This document shows positions 34,823 through 45,083 of a stretch of DNA of 64,000 bases, piece after piece; the stretch's first letter is position 1; each line of letters opens with the position of its first letter. The translations under genes were made by a program, and so were the position numbers. The stretch comes from Photobacterium lutimaris (lineage in GTDB: Bacteria; Pseudomonadota; Gammaproteobacteria; Enterobacterales; Vibrionaceae). The notes below the pieces were generated by a model that ran no database searches, was not told where the DNA came from, and was given only the letters and a program-made list of their open reading frames with translations. The stretch lies in contig NZ_PYMH01000006.1 in assembly GCF_003025555.1 (NCBI RefSeq), forward strand, positions 1 to 64,000. Reading direction: 5' to 3'.

Positions 34823-37800
34823 GTGTCTGATCTTTCGACGATGATAAAACGTTATTTCCTGCCGGTAATATTTTCCACCGCTGTGATTTATTCTCCCGTT
34901 CATGCGAACACTGTTCGTATTACTGGGCCCACTCAAGGTATACAGCCTACCGCTTCTTCATTGCCGGCTAACACAGGAGCGTCGGGACCGTCGTCTGCCA
35001 ATGCTTTGCGCTACGGCCCTACGACCAATGCCGAGACGCTGTGGTCTATTGCGACTCGCTACCGGCCGAACAATCAAGTTTCTATCTATCAGGTTATCGG
35101 CGCTATCTTCCGCCAGAATCCACAGGCATTTGAAAACAGTAATATTCACGGCTTGGTCCCTGGCAGCATGTTGGCTATCCCGACTGAAGCGCAAATGCGC
35201 CGGGAAAGTATCGATGTGGTTAAGCAGCGTTTGGAAGCCGATAAGCGTTCCCCGTCGCAGAGCCAGCCTCGCACTGCTGCCGCGCCATCTCCGGTCACGC
35301 CGAAGCCACAATCGGCTGCGGTACCGCAGCCTGCACCCGTTGCTCAAGCACCGAAACCTCAGGTGAAAGCGGCTGCGAGCGCTGCACCTAAAACCGTGCC
35401 GACAGTGGTCGCGCAGGTACAGCAAAAACCGGAGCCCGTCGTTGAAACGTCGGTTAAGGCTCGAGAGTCAGTGCCTAAAGCGACACTGATCCCGCCCAAG
35501 CCATCAGCGCTGCAAGTCCAGCTCGATGCCTCTGACGAGCAGATGACCAAATTGCTTGAGAGTAATCATTTGCTGCGTGTGCGCCTTGCCGAGATGCAGC
35601 ATGAAGTGTCGGCATTGAAACAGCAGGTGAGTGACGATGACGTGTTGCGCGAGCAGATCAAAGGCTTTATCGACCAACAGCGTGCGCTACAAACACAAGT
35701 TGCCGAGCCGCAGCCGAGCTTGTTCGACCGTATGATTTCCAACCCATTGATGCTGATTGCAATGGCGTTGATCCCTGGCAGCTTGATTGCCGGTTTGTTG
35801 GCTTACTTCCTGCTTGGTCGCAAGCGTGAAGCTGAAGGTGAGGTGAAATCACTGGATGCGCCGCAAAGCCAAGATGAAGCCGCAATGATGCCTCCGCCGC
35901 CACCCATGCCGGCTGATGACGAAGATGTACCGAGCCTGACACTGGGTGACGATGAAGAGCTCGATGACTTGTTCGGTGATGATGATTCCCCGTTCGATGA
36001 TCCTGAAAGCAGCTTGTTTGGCCCTGACTCCTCTTTGTCGTCAAACGAAGACAGCAGTAGCTTTGATATCGCCGGTGATCTTGGCGGTAATCTGGGGGCG
36101 AGTAGCATTTCGGTCAATAGTGACGATGAGGCTATTGGTCTGGAAGATATGGAGCGGGCGCTTGATGAAATGGACAAGAAGCCTGAGCTAAGCGCGGATG
36201 AAGAATTGGCCGCGATGTGGGAGCAGTCATTGCAGGCCGATGAGGACGACGAAGATAGCTTTGACCTATCTTATGACGGTGATGAGCTTGATTTGGGCGC
36301 ACCGGCAGAACCGTCGGCCGACGAAGAGCAGATTGTCGATCAGGCCATGCTGGACGAGTTGTTCTCTTCTACGGTCGTTGATGAGGCGCAAGAGCCAGAC
36401 GCGCAGCCTGAGCAGATGACCAACCAAGATGAGCTGGACGCCTTATTCGATAGCGTTGGTGATGACTTTGATGGTGATAGCGATGACATCAATACCGCGT
36501 TGGCCGATCAGACCACCTCTGATCAGGCCGCGGTTGATCAGGCTCTAGCCGATATCGAAATGATGGCCTCGCCAGCAATGGATAATGATTTCTCATCAAT
36601 GCTGGATGACGCTGTCGACAGTGTCGCGGATGTCCCGGCTAGCGATCCGACAGCGCTTCTCGATGAACTGCTTGATGATGAAGATGACCTCACTTCCGAC
36701 ATTGAATTGGAAGAGGACAGTACAGCATTGCTTGATGAGTTGCTCGATGAGCCGGAAACGGACAGCTTGTTGGTCAACCATGATATTGAGATAGATGAAA
36801 ACAGCACCGAGTTGTTGGACGAGCTGTTAGGCGATACGGATGATACCGATGAACTTGACGAGACCGGGCTCGATGACGCAGGGCTGAGTGACGCAGTAGA
36901 AGCGCCATTGGTGCTCGATGATATCAGCATCGAAGCGGACAGTACTGAGCTGCTTGATGATATTTTAGAGCAACATACCGCGGCTGACGAACCGGTTGAA
37001 GCGAAGGCGGTAGAGAGACAGCCACAGCCTGCTTTCGAGCCTGAAGCAGAACTCGTTCCAGAACCAAAACCAGAGCCGTTACCAGAAATTGATGAGATTG
37101 AGCAGCTTCTTGCATCGGCCGATACCGGTATGTTGGATGCTGAAGAGCTGGATGACAGGGTTGAAATTGAAGCCATCGGCCAAACGGTTGAACAATTGCT
37201 TGAGAGCCTGGAGAATGACACAGGCGAGCAACATAATCAGGCGTCAGCGCATCAGGAACTGAGCCCTCAGCAGGCTGAGCAAGCAGAAGACGGCAACGAT
37301 GAGTTCCCGATCTTTGATGAGGAAACGCTGCTGGCCGAACTGGATGAGGAGCTTGCCCAGGAAATCATTGAAGAGCCAGCGGTCCAAGAGTTCGATAAGG
37401 CACCGCTGACCCTTGATGACCTGCCTGAGTTCGACGAAGAGGCGGCATTTAACGATCCGGACCTAGAACCGGTTCTTGAACAAGAGCAGGTGCTGAGCGA
37501 AGACGATGAGCAGGCCATGCTTGATAATATCGTTCGCCAGTTACAGCAGGCCGCTGAAGCCGTAGAGAAACCTCAAGCCAATGAAGAGCCACTGGTGGCT
37601 GCGGCGGCAGAGCAACACGTTCAGCCAGAACATGTGCCAGCTAGCCCATACTCGCTCCATGGTCACCCGGATATTGAGTTCGAAACACTCGACCCGGCAA
37701 GCTTACCTGAATTCAATGAGGACGAAGCCTTGCAGGCTTCATTCGATGAGCAGCATGAGCTCGAACAATACGAGGTAGAGCAGGGGTTTAGACCGCAACC

Positions 37801-38596
37801 GCCAGCGTCACAAGCCGCTGAGTTAAAAGACGCTGTAGCACCAGACGCGGTAACCCAGGTTACTCCCCCCCATGTTCCCGCTGCGCAACTGAGCGATGAG
37901 TTTGTCGACTCGGCAGGGCTGGACATGGATGCGCTGCTAAACGATCCCGAGCTGCAGGCAGACTGGGAACGTGCGCAGCTGGTGGGTCGCTCGGAAGATC
38001 TGGCCGGTAGCGGCGCTGCAGACGAAGACTTGTCGGCAGAAGAGAATGAAATTTGGTCGGCGAGTAGCCCTGAACCCGAACTGGAAGGTGAGGACTGGGG
38101 TGATCAACCAGAGATGAATATCGAAGACGTACCGGCCTTCGACGAAGATGATCTCATGGTTGATGACGGTGCTGACTCAGAAATGTTAATTGAGGATAAG
38201 ATAAACGAGCTTCAGTCTGCGATGGAAGAAGCAGCCAGTGAATTGGTGGTTGAGCCTCAGGTCACAGAGCCTGCTCATCACCAACCATCGGAAGCGTCTT
38301 ATATCAGTATTGATGAGCTGATGAAGGATCTTGACGGTGAGGAGTTCGATAGTGATTTGGATGAAGCACCGCTGAACCTTGATGTTGGTTTGGATGAGTT
38401 CCCCGATGTGCTGGCCGATATTGGCAGCTTGGATATCGACAGCCAAGGTGAGTTTGCCAGTAAGCTCGATTTGGCTAAAGCGTACCTTGAGATGAACGAT
38501 AGCGAAGGTGCTCGCGGGTTACTCGAAGAAGTCGCCCGAGGCGATGATGTTGAGCTACAGCAAGAGGCAAAAACGCTGTTGGCGAAGTTGAGGTAA
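34823..38596 (+). CDS. fimV: FimV/HubP-family polar and pilus-assembly protein
   Basis: Large inner-membrane protein organising the cell pole and type IV pilus or secretion assembly (FimV in Pseudomonas, HubP in Vibrio). The signal sequence is near residues 8-29, with a periplasmic LysM-type domain at ~55-130 (ETLWSIATRYRPNNQ...VPGSMLAIP). A Pro/Ala-rich linker follows, then a coiled coil (~235-295), one membrane span (PLMLIAMALIPGSLIAGLLAYFLLG, ~307-331), a very acidic cytosolic region of ~850 residues, and the conserved C-terminal TPR-like FimV domain (FASKLDLAKAYLEMNDSEGARGLLEEV). Between residues ~606 and 714 a DSTxLLDELL-type unit recurs four times. GAGGA supports the GTG start. It lies in the standard slot between asd and truA. 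Confidence 0.92.
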   Translation: MSDLSTMIKRYFLPVIFSTAVIYSPVHANTVRITGPTQGIQPTASSLPANTGASGPSSANALRYGPTTNAETLWSIATRYRPNNQVSIYQVIGAIFRQNPQAFENSNIHGLVPGSMLAIPTEAQMRRESIDVVKQRLEADKRSPSQSQPRTAAAPSPVTPKPQSAAVPQPAPVAQAPKPQVKAAASAAPKTVPTVVAQVQQKPEPVVETSVKARESVPKATLIPPKPSALQVQLDASDEQMTKLLESNHLLRVRLAEMQHEVSALKQQVSDDDVLREQIKGFIDQQRALQTQVAEPQPSLFDRMISNPLMLIAMALIPGSLIAGLLAYFLLGRKREAEGEVKSLDAPQSQDEAAMMPPPPPMPADDEDVPSLTLGDDEELDDLFGDDDSPFDDPESSLFGPDSSLSSNEDSSSFDIAGDLGGNLGASSISVNSDDEAIGLEDMERALDEMDKKPELSADEELAAMWEQSLQADEDDEDSFDLSYDGDELDLGAPAEPSADEEQIVDQAMLDELFSSTVVDEAQEPDAQPEQMTNQDELDALFDSVGDDFDGDSDDINTALADQTTSDQAAVDQALADIEMMASPAMDNDFSSMLDDAVDSVADVPASDPTALLDELLDDEDDLTSDIELEEDSTALLDELLDEPETDSLLVNHDIEIDENSTELLDELLGDTDDTDELDETGLDDAGLSDAVEAPLVLDDISIEADSTELLDDILEQHTAADEPVEAKAVERQPQPAFEPEAELVPEPKPEPLPEIDEIEQLLASADTGMLDAEELDDRVEIEAIGQTVEQLLESLENDTGEQHNQASAHQELSPQQAEQAEDGNDEFPIFDEETLLAELDEELAQEIIEEPAVQEFDKAPLTLDDLPEFDEEAAFNDPDLEPVLEQEQVLSEDDEQAMLDNIVRQLQQAAEAVEKPQANEEPLVAAAAEQHVQPEHVPASPYSLHGHPDIEFETLDPASLPEFNEDEALQASFDEQHELEQYEVEQGFRPQPPASQAAELKDAVAPDAVTQVTPPHVPAAQLSDEFVDSAGLDMDALLNDPELQADWERAQLVGRSEDLAGSGAADEDLSAEENEIWSASSPEPELEGEDWGDQPEMNIEDVPAFDEDDLMVDDGADSEMLIEDKINELQSAMEEAASELVVEPQVTEPAHHQPSEASYISIDELMKDLDGEEFDSDLDEAPLNLDVGLDEFPDVLADIGSLDIDSQGEFASKLDLAKAYLEMNDSEGARGLLEEVARGDDVELQQEAKTLLAKLR

Positions 38597-38601
38597 AACG
38601 T

Positions 38602-38757
38602 GGCGATAGGCTAAAGCGGCCATAGGCTAGTGGAAGAGCGAAGAGAAGAAACAAGAGCTTGACATGGTCAGGCTCTTGCAAAAAATTTGCATCGCCCATC
38701 GCCCATCGCCCATCGCCCATCGCCCATCGCCCATCGCCCATCGCCCATCGCCCATCG
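38602..38757 (+). repeat. Heptamer element 5
   Basis: Left arm GGCGATA, GGCTAAA, GC, GGCCATA, GGCTAGT, GG (38602-38633), beginning five bases after the fimV stop. The spacer contains a hairpin CAAGAGCTTGAC / GTCAGGCTCTTG followed by A/T-rich bases (terminator-like). The array has nine identical TCGCCCA units (38692-38754) plus TCG. Its reverse-complement unit GGCGATG matches the first arm unit GGCGATA in six of seven bases. Confidence 0.75.
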
Positions 38758-38822
38758 TTTTGTTATAATCCTCCCCTTAATTTGAAAATCGGCCTTTGGC
38801 CGCCAGCAAGACGAAGAATATT

Positions 38823-39608
38823 ATGCGAATAGCTTTAGGTATTGAGTACGACGGTGCGAAATACTACGGTTGGCAACGCCAGCGTGACGTAGACAGTGTC
38901 CAAGAGCGCTTGGAAAAGGCCCTGAGCAAGATTGCCAATAAGCCAATTGAGGTGCAGTGTGCGGGACGGACTGATGCTGGGGTTCACGGTACCGGTCAGG
39001 TGGTTCACTTCGATGTTGACGTTGACCGAAAAATGGCAGCGTGGAGCATGGGGGTGAATGCCCACTTACCTAAAGATATTGCGGTTCGCTGGGCCAAGGT
39101 GGTGGATGACGAGTTCCATGCCCGTTTTACGGCGACGGCACGTCGTTACCGCTATATTATTTATAACCATGCTTTCCGTCCTGCTATTTTAGCCAAGGGT
39201 GTGAGCCATTATCATGGCGAACTGGATGAAAAGGCGATGCACGAAGCGGGTCAGTACTTGTTGGGTGAGAATGACTTCACATCCTTCCGTGCTGTGTATT
39301 GTCAATCTCGTAGCCCATGGCGTAACCTAATGCATTTGAACGTGTCGCGTCAGGGTAACTTTGTGATCATTGATATCAAGGCTAATGCCTTTGTTCATCA
39401 TATGGTTCGCAATATTACGGGAAGCCTGATTAAAGTCGGCCGTGGCGAAGAAAAGCCGGAATGGATCCAGTGGTTGCTGGCCCAGAAAAATCGTACCTTG
39501 GCAGGAGCAACGGCAAAAGCGGAAGGTTTGTACTTGGTGGACGTTGACTATCCTCAAGAGCATGACTTGCCGAAAGTACCTGTTGGGCCGCTGTTTTTGC
39601 CAGATTAA
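38823..39608 (+). CDS. truA: tRNA pseudouridine(38-40) synthase
   Basis: Isomerises uridines 38-40 in the anticodon arm of many tRNAs. The start [20 protein letters not shown] and the catalytic loop [20 protein letters not shown] with Asp51 are intact, with [16 protein letters not shown] and the C-terminal [19 protein letters not shown] typical of the family. I chose the ATG at 38823 (261 residues) because it gives the family N-terminus; an in-frame TTG nine codons upstream has no support. The gene sits between fimV and accD as in related genomes. Confidence 0.95.
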   Translation: MRIALGIEYDGAKYYGWQRQRDVDSVQERLEKALSKIANKPIEVQCAGRTDAGVHGTGQVVHFDVDVDRKMAAWSMGVNAHLPKDIAVRWAKVVDDEFHARFTATARRYRYIIYNHAFRPAILAKGVSHYHGELDEKAMHEAGQYLLGENDFTSFRAVYCQSRSPWRNLMHLNVSRQGNFVIIDIKANAFVHHMVRNITGSLIKVGRGEEKPEWIQWLLAQKNRTLAGATAKAEGLYLVDVDYPQEHDLPKVPVGPLFLPD

Positions 39609-39787
39609 TCTGGTCAGGTAATGGTCAGATTTGTCTCGGGCTAACTTGTAGTACCAGTTTTTTATCTACAGTTAGACGAGTTTGTGCTTTAATTCGACCT
39701 CGGTAAATTAACGAATATGTAATTCTCTGCTGCAAAGACTTGTGCTAAGACCCTATTGGCAGGGAAATAATAGATAAAAGGTCATTC

Positions 39788-40720
39788 ATGAGCTGGCTGG
39801 AAAAGATCCTTACTAAAAGCAATATTGTTTCTTCTCGCAAAGCGTCTATTCCTGAAGGGGTGTGGACCAAATGTACTTCTTGCGAACAAGTGCTTTATCA
39901 CGCCGATCTAGAACGTAACTTGGAAGTTTGCCCTAAATGTGACCATCACATGCGCATGAAAGCGCGTCGTCGCTTGGACACCTTCCTCGATGAAGAAGGG
40001 CAGGTTGAAATTGCCGCTGATCTTGAGCCAAAAGACAAGCTTAAGTTCCGTGACTCCAAGAAATATAAAGACCGCCTGTCTTCTGCTCAGAAAGCGAGCG
40101 GCGAGAAAGATGCGTTGATCGTGAAGAAAGGAACCTTGCTAGGTCAGCCATTGGTTGCCTGTGCATTTGAATTCTCTTTCATGGGCGGCTCTATGGGCTC
40201 TGTCGTGGGTGCCAAGTTCGTTCACGCGGTTGACGAGGCGATTGCCAATAACTGTGCCTTGGTCTGTTTCTCTGCCAGTGGTGGTGCCCGTATGCAAGAA
40301 GCACTGATGTCGCTGATGCAGATGGCGAAGACCAGTGCTGCGCTTGAGCGCCTGTCTGATAAGGGCTTGCCTTTTATCTCGGTACTGACTGACCCGACCA
40401 TGGGTGGGGTATCGGCAAGTTTGGCGATGCTAGGTGATATCAACATCGGTGAGCCAAAAGCGCTGATTGGTTTTGCGGGCCAGCGAGTGATCGAACAAAC
40501 TGTGCGTGAGAAGCTACCTGAAGGCTTCCAGCGTAGTGAGTTCCTGCTTGAACACGGTGCTATCGATATGATTGTTGACCGCCGTGAAATGCGCCAGCGT
40601 ATCGGCGGCATTGTGGCTAAGCTGACTCAGGCTGAATCGCCAATGGTGGTGCCTGTCGAGCAGCCGACCAAAGTGGCTGACGAGAAGGCCGAAGAGCAGA
40701 ACGAGCAAACCGAAGACTAA
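39788..40720 (+). CDS. accD: Acetyl-CoA carboxylase carboxyltransferase subunit beta
   Basis: Zinc-containing subunit of the carboxyltransferase that makes malonyl-CoA with AccA. The zinc ribbon has Cys29, Cys32, Cys48 and Cys51 ([17 protein letters not shown] region). The crotonase-like core includes [40 protein letters not shown] and the oxyanion-hole glycines of [14 protein letters not shown]. The C-terminus is acidic and Glu-rich. 310 residues. Followed by a terminator separating it from folC. Confidence 0.96.
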   Translation: MSWLEKILTKSNIVSSRKASIPEGVWTKCTSCEQVLYHADLERNLEVCPKCDHHMRMKARRRLDTFLDEEGQVEIAADLEPKDKLKFRDSKKYKDRLSSAQKASGEKDALIVKKGTLLGQPLVACAFEFSFMGGSMGSVVGAKFVHAVDEAIANNCALVCFSASGGARMQEALMSLMQMAKTSAALERLSDKGLPFISVLTDPTMGGVSASLAMLGDINIGEPKALIGFAGQRVIEQTVREKLPEGFQRSEFLLEHGAIDMIVDRREMRQRIGGIVAKLTQAESPMVVPVEQPTKVADEKAEEQNEQTED

Positions 40721-40746
40721 GCGGTTTCGCTTGACGTTATTGACAA

Positions 40747-40776
40747 AAAACGGGGCTTAGGCCCCGTTTTGTTTTT
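40747..40776 (+). terminator. Intrinsic terminator after accD
   Basis: Stem AAAACGGGGC / GCCCCGTTTT, loop TTAG, T-rich tail. Confidence 0.85.
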
Positions 40777-40873
40777 GTGTAGGCCCCTTACTATCAATAA
40801 TCAATACATTGCAGTTTGGTCTGGCCGCGTTCAGTGGTAAATTAGGGCTCATATTGTTACAGCGAAATGAAAT

Positions 40874-42151
40874 ATGATGTCCGGATTGACAGTACCTCAA
40901 GCAAACTCTCCTTTGGCCTCATGGCTGACTTACCTTGAACAACTTCATACTAGCGCCATTGACCTTGGCCTTGACCGAGCACAGGCGGTCGCTCAGAGAG
41001 CCGAGCTAATCAAGCCTGCTCCTTGTGTGATCACCGTCGCTGGGACCAATGGTAAGGGGTCGACCTGTGCCATGATGGAAGCGATCCTGCTCAAAGCCGG
41101 CTACCGTGTTGGGGTATATAGCTCCCCTCATCTTGTTCGTTATAACGAGCGGGTTCGAATCAACGGTGTTGAGTTGCCAGACAGTGCCCACAGCGAAGCT
41201 TTTGCTGCGATTGAACAACAGCGTGGTGAAACCAGCTTGAGTCTGTTTGAGTTTGGCACCTTGGCTGCGTTGCAGTTATTCAAGTCTCGCCAGGTTGATG
41301 TCGTTTTATTGGAAGTAGGACTTGGCGGTCGTTTGGATGCAACGAACATTGTTGACCATGATGTGTCGGTGATCACCAGCCTGGCAGTTGACCATGTCGA
41401 CTGGTTGGGGGATGACATTAATGTGATCGGTTACGAAAAGGCCGGTATTTTCCGCAGCGGCAAGCCGGCGGTATGTGGCCAACCAAATCCACCGGCCACC
41501 GTACCTGCCCACGCCGATGATATCGATGCCAAGCTTTTTCAGGTCGGTTACCAATTTGAGTACAGTGTCGAAGCGGATCATTGGAACTGGCAAAGTGGTG
41601 CCTTTACCCTAGAGAAGCTGCCGCTTCCATCGCTACCATTGCCTAATGCGGCAACCGCATTGATGGCACTGGCAGTTGCAGAGCTCAACATTACCGATGA
41701 AAACGTGATTGAGGGATTGGCAGAGGCGACGTTACCGGGGCGGATGCAAACAGTATCAGAGCAGCCGTTGGTGATCATGGATGTGGCCCACAATCCGCAT
41801 TCGGCACAGTATTTTGCCACTCAGCTACAGGGCATTAAAAACAAGCTCGGTAAGAAGCAATTGCATGCCGTGGTGGCGATGCTCCACGACAAAGATATAG
41901 CTGCTACCATTGCTGAGATGACGGACGTGGTTGATTGTTGGTATCCCGCCTCGCTGACAGGCCCAAGAGCGGCGACCGCCGAAGAGATCCGCACTCATCT
42001 ACCCTCGGGAACCGATACATATCAAACCCCTGAAGCGGCTTATGACAAAGCGCTGACACAGGCTCAGGCTGACGATATGGTAATTGTATTTGGCTCCTTT
42101 TACACTGTAGGTCAGATAACCAGTCACATTGAAGTAAAGAACCAGGAGTAA
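40874..42151 (+). CDS. folC: Bifunctional folylpolyglutamate / dihydrofolate synthase
   Basis: ATP-dependent Mur-ligase-family enzyme adding glutamate to dihydropteroate and to folates. The P-loop TVAGTNGKGSTCAMMEAIL is near residues 55-73. Other conserved pieces are YSSPHLVRYNERVRINGVEL, EVGLGGRLDATNIVD, SLAVDHVDWLGDDIN with YEKAGIFR, and PGRMQTVS with DVAHNPHS in the C-terminal domain. 425 residues. It is followed two bases later by dedD, so both are co-transcribed. Confidence 0.95.
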   Translation: MMSGLTVPQANSPLASWLTYLEQLHTSAIDLGLDRAQAVAQRAELIKPAPCVITVAGTNGKGSTCAMMEAILLKAGYRVGVYSSPHLVRYNERVRINGVELPDSAHSEAFAAIEQQRGETSLSLFEFGTLAALQLFKSRQVDVVLLEVGLGGRLDATNIVDHDVSVITSLAVDHVDWLGDDINVIGYEKAGIFRSGKPAVCGQPNPPATVPAHADDIDAKLFQVGYQFEYSVEADHWNWQSGAFTLEKLPLPSLPLPNAATALMALAVAELNITDENVIEGLAEATLPGRMQTVSEQPLVIMDVAHNPHSAQYFATQLQGIKNKLGKKQLHAVVAMLHDKDIAATIAEMTDVVDCWYPASLTGPRAATAEEIRTHLPSGTDTYQTPEAAYDKALTQAQADDMVIVFGSFYTVGQITSHIEVKNQE

Positions 42152-42153
42152 CT

Positions 42154-42741
42154 GTGGCAAGTAAATTTCAGAGCCGGTTGGTCGGGACAATCATTTTGGT
42201 GGCAGTCGGGGTGATCTTTCTTCCCGATTTGTTCGACGGCAAAAAACAGCATTACCAAGAGCAATTTGCCAGTATTCCGCTGCAGCCTGAAACCATCGCT
42301 GAAGTAGAGTATGAAACGATCCCTGCTCCGGAGTTTGCCGAGGTGGATCTCCCCCCGGAACCGGTCACGGTCGTGATTGATGAGCCGCAGCGGAAAGAGG
42401 CAGTTGAGGTGACTGCAGAGGCCATCGAGGCGGCTAACCAGCCATTAAAGGTTGAGCCTCAACCTATCACTAAGCCTAAAGTGGGTAACCAAGACAGTGC
42501 TTGGGTGGTTCAATTGGGGGTTTTCCGCAATTTTGATAACGCGAACCAGTTGGTTGAGCGTCTTCGCAAGGCGGGGTATCAAGCGCATGTTTTTCCAAAG
42601 AAACCACAACAGGGCGATCTTGCCAGGGTTGTCGTTGGTCCTGATGTGTCGAAGCAAAAGCTATCGGCTGACATCAATGAATTGGAAAAATTGACCGGAT
42701 TAAAAGGCCGATTGGTCAGATTTAATCCACTTAACCCTTAG
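42154..42741 (+). CDS. dedD: SPOR-domain cell-division protein DedD
   Basis: Bitopic inner-membrane protein recruited to septal, denuded peptidoglycan. There is a short cytosolic start, one membrane span (LVGTIILVAVGVIFLPDLF, residues ~9-27), a Pro/Glu-rich periplasmic linker, and a C-terminal SPOR domain (AWVVQLGVFRNFDNANQLVERLRKAGYQAHVF... RVVVGP, ~112-190). It starts with GTG two bases after the folC stop and is followed by cvpA, the usual order. Confidence 0.92.
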   Translation: MASKFQSRLVGTIILVAVGVIFLPDLFDGKKQHYQEQFASIPLQPETIAEVEYETIPAPEFAEVDLPPEPVTVVIDEPQRKEAVEVTAEAIEAANQPLKVEPQPITKPKVGNQDSAWVVQLGVFRNFDNANQLVERLRKAGYQAHVFPKKPQQGDLARVVVGPDVSKQKLSADINELEKLTGLKGRLVRFNPLNP

Positions 42742-42776
42742 GTAAACGTTTGCGTTCTCATTTTTTCTGTTAGAAT
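42740..42776 (+). promoter_or_regulatory. PurR box and promoter of cvpA-purF
   Basis: AGGTAAACGTTTGCGT (42740-42755) matches the PurR operator consensus ACGCAAACGTTTGCGT at 14 of 16 positions. It overlaps a -35-like TTGCGT, with TAGAAT (42771-42776) as -10 15 bases further on. PurR with hypoxanthine or guanine would repress here, as known for cvpA-purF in E. coli. It overlaps the end of dedD. Confidence 0.8.
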
Positions 42777-42802
42777 ACGCATCAACAATAAGAATTCAAT
42801 AA

Positions 42803-43297
42803 ATGATGATTTGGATTGATTACGTCATTTTAGGCGTAATAGGCTTCTCGGCTTTGGTAAGTGTGATCCGAGGTTTTGTCAAGGAAGCGCTCTCGTTAGT
42901 GATATGGTTTGCAGCCTTTTTTGTCGCAAGTAATTTTTATACTCAACTGGCGGCCTACTTCACTAATATTGACGACGAGATGCTTCGTAACGGCAGCGCA
43001 ATCGCTGCCTTGTTCATTGCCACGCTGATAGTCGGGGCAGTTGTGAACTATGTGATTGGACAACTGGTACAGAAAACGGGTCTGTCAGGGACAGACCGGG
43101 TACTGGGCATAGTGTTCGGAGGGATACGCGGCGTATTGATTGTTGCCGCGGTACTGTTCTTCATCGACGCCTTCACGGGGTTTGCTGATTCAGACTGGTG
43201 GTTGCAGTCTCAGTTGATCCCCCAGTTTGGCGTTGTGATTGAATGGTTCTTCACGTACTTAAAGGACACATCAAGCTTTTTACCGGGCGCACTATAG
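42803..43297 (+). CDS. cvpA: Colicin V production protein family membrane protein
   Basis: Small inner-membrane protein of 164 residues with four hydrophobic helices ([79 protein letters not shown]). The conserved motif [14 protein letters not shown] is typical of CvpA. Its biochemical role is not settled; it is linked to envelope homeostasis and colicin V secretion in E. coli. It is co-regulated with purF from the PurR-controlled promoter. Confidence 0.93.
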   Translation: MMIWIDYVILGVIGFSALVSVIRGFVKEALSLVIWFAAFFVASNFYTQLAAYFTNIDDEMLRNGSAIAALFIATLIVGAVVNYVIGQLVQKTGLSGTDRVLGIVFGGIRGVLIVAAVLFFIDAFTGFADSDWWLQSQLIPQFGVVIEWFFTYLKDTSSFLPGAL

Positions 43298-43423
43298 CGA
43301 ACGGTGTGGAATGTAACGGGTTCAGTTTATTAAGCTGATACCCAATGGAAAAGCTTTCAGCGGGTATTTGGCACAGTCGAATGCCCGCTGAAATTCAATT
43401 AAAGCGTGACGAGGATTTAGGAC

Positions 43424-44941
43424 ATGTGTGGTATTGTCGGAATCGTGGGTTCAACCCCGGTTAACCAGTCTATTTATGATGCTTTGACCGTGTTGCAACA
43501 CCGCGGCCAAGATGCGGCTGGTATTGTTACCTTAGAAAGCAATCGTTTTCGTCTACGTAAAGCGAACGGTTTGGTCCGTGATGTGTTTGAAGCTAAGCAC
43601 ATGCAACGTTTGCAGGGTAACGTAGGGATCGGCCATGTGCGCTATCCGACTGCAGGTAGCTCTAGCGCCTCAGAAGCCCAGCCATTCTATGTTAACTCAC
43701 CTTACGGTATTTCACTGGCTCACAATGGTAACCTGACCAACGCGGCTGAAATCAAAGAGCAGATGTTCGAAAAAGCACGTCGTCACGTTAATACAACGTC
43801 TGACTCTGAAATTTTGCTGAACGTATTGGCAAACCAGCTGGAAAGTGCCCAAACCTATCCAATTACGCCTGAAGAAATTTTTGATGCGGTTCGCGAAGTA
43901 CACCGCATGGTTAAAGGTGCTTATGCCGTGGTTTCTATGGTTATCGGCCACGGTATGATTGCTTTTCGTGACCCGCACGGCATCCGTCCGCTGTGTTTGG
44001 GTAAACGTGAAGTTGAAGGCCAGGTTGAATACATGGTTGCTTCAGAATCTGTAGCACTGGATGCGGTTGGTTTTGACTTCATGCGTGATGTTGCGCCGGG
44101 TGAAGCGGTTTACGTATCATTTGACGGTCAACTGTTTACCCAGCAGTGTGCAGATAACCCAACGCTAAACCCTTGTGTGTTTGAGTTTGTCTACTTTGCT
44201 CGCCCTGACTCGTTCATCGATAAAGTGTCGGTCTACAGCGCACGCGTTTGTATGGGCCAGAAGCTTGGTGAGAAGATCAAGCGCGAGTGGGCTGATGTAG
44301 ATATCGATGTGGTTATCCCGATCCCTGAAACATCTTGTGATAGTGCATTGGAAATTGCCCGTACGCTAGACAAGCCATACCGTCAGGGTTTTGTGAAAAA
44401 CCGCTATGTGGGCCGTACTTTCATTATGCCAGGCCAGCAAATGCGCCGTAAGTCGGTTCGCCGTAAGCTAAATGCTATCCGTTCCGAGTTCAAGGGCAAG
44501 AGTGTATTGCTGGTGGACGATTCGATTGTCCGCGGAACAACATCAGAGCAGATCATCGAAATGGCCCGTGAAGCCGGTGCTCGCAAGGTTTACTTGGCTT
44601 CTGCAGCCCCTGAGGTACGCTTCCCGAACGTTTACGGTATCGATATGCCAACGGCGAATGAGCTGATTGCCCATGGTCGTGAAGTCGATGAAATCAGTAA
44701 GATGATCGGTTCTGACGGCCTAATTTTCCAAGATCTGCAAGATCTGGTTGATGCCGTTGCTGAAGGTAACCCTGATATCGAGACATTTGAAACGTCGGTC
44801 TTCAGTGGTTCGTATGTCACTGGTGATATCGACCAGAGCTATTTAGATTTCTTGGAATCGCTGCGCAGCGAAGATGCGAAAACTCAGCGTGAAATCCAGC
44901 AAGATCTCGCGAACCTTGAGTTGCATAACGAAGGGGTGTAA
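43424..44941 (+). CDS. purF: Amidophosphoribosyltransferase
   Basis: First committed enzyme of purine synthesis, forming phosphoribosylamine from PRPP and glutamine. MCGIVGIVG gives the N-terminal nucleophile Cys2 after Met removal. The glutaminase domain has [24 protein letters not shown] and the glutamine site in LAHNGNLTN. The phosphoribosyltransferase domain carries the PRPP loop [18 protein letters not shown]. 505 residues. The stop is followed three bases later by a heptamer element containing the terminator. Confidence 0.96.
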   Translation: MCGIVGIVGSTPVNQSIYDALTVLQHRGQDAAGIVTLESNRFRLRKANGLVRDVFEAKHMQRLQGNVGIGHVRYPTAGSSSASEAQPFYVNSPYGISLAHNGNLTNAAEIKEQMFEKARRHVNTTSDSEILLNVLANQLESAQTYPITPEEIFDAVREVHRMVKGAYAVVSMVIGHGMIAFRDPHGIRPLCLGKREVEGQVEYMVASESVALDAVGFDFMRDVAPGEAVYVSFDGQLFTQQCADNPTLNPCVFEFVYFARPDSFIDKVSVYSARVCMGQKLGEKIKREWADVDIDVVIPIPETSCDSALEIARTLDKPYRQGFVKNRYVGRTFIMPGQQMRRKSVRRKLNAIRSEFKGKSVLLVDDSIVRGTTSEQIIEMAREAGARKVYLASAAPEVRFPNVYGIDMPTANELIAHGREVDEISKMIGSDGLIFQDLQDLVDAVAEGNPDIETFETSVFSGSYVTGDIDQSYLDFLESLRSEDAKTQREIQQDLANLELHNEGV

Positions 44942-44943
44942 GA

Positions 44944-45083
44944 GGCAGGCGAGAGCGGCTATCGGCACGGGGCTCTAGGAATAGATAAAAAGCAAAAGCG
45001 AGAGCCATTGGCTCTCGCTTTTTTGTATGTTATTTCTAGCCTCTAGCCTCTAGCCTCTAGCCTCTAGCCTCTAGCCTCTAGCC
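44944..45083 (+). repeat. Heptamer element 6 (spacer contains purF terminator)
   Basis: Left arm GGCA, GGCGAGA, GC, GGCTATC, GGCACGG, GGCTCTA, GG (44944-44979). The spacer holds the purF terminator. The array has seven identical TCTAGCC units (45035-45083). The array ends exactly at the stop codon of the convergent Yip1-family gene, whose TAG may derive from repeat sequence. Confidence 0.75.
44994..45024 (+). terminator. Intrinsic terminator after purF
   Basis: 13-bp perfect stem AAAAGCGAGAGCC / GGCTCTCGCTTTT, loop ATT, T tail; could act on both strands. Confidence 0.9.

Noticed and set aside
36538..37221. Long Ser-rich minus-strand ORF (227 codons)
   Set aside because: It is the shadow of the Asp/Glu/Leu-rich acidic region of fimV; low-complexity serine runs are the complement of GAT/GAG codons.
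38475..38741. Minus-strand ORF with repeated MGDGRWA
   Set aside because: It is the reverse translation of the TCGCCCA array running into fimV.
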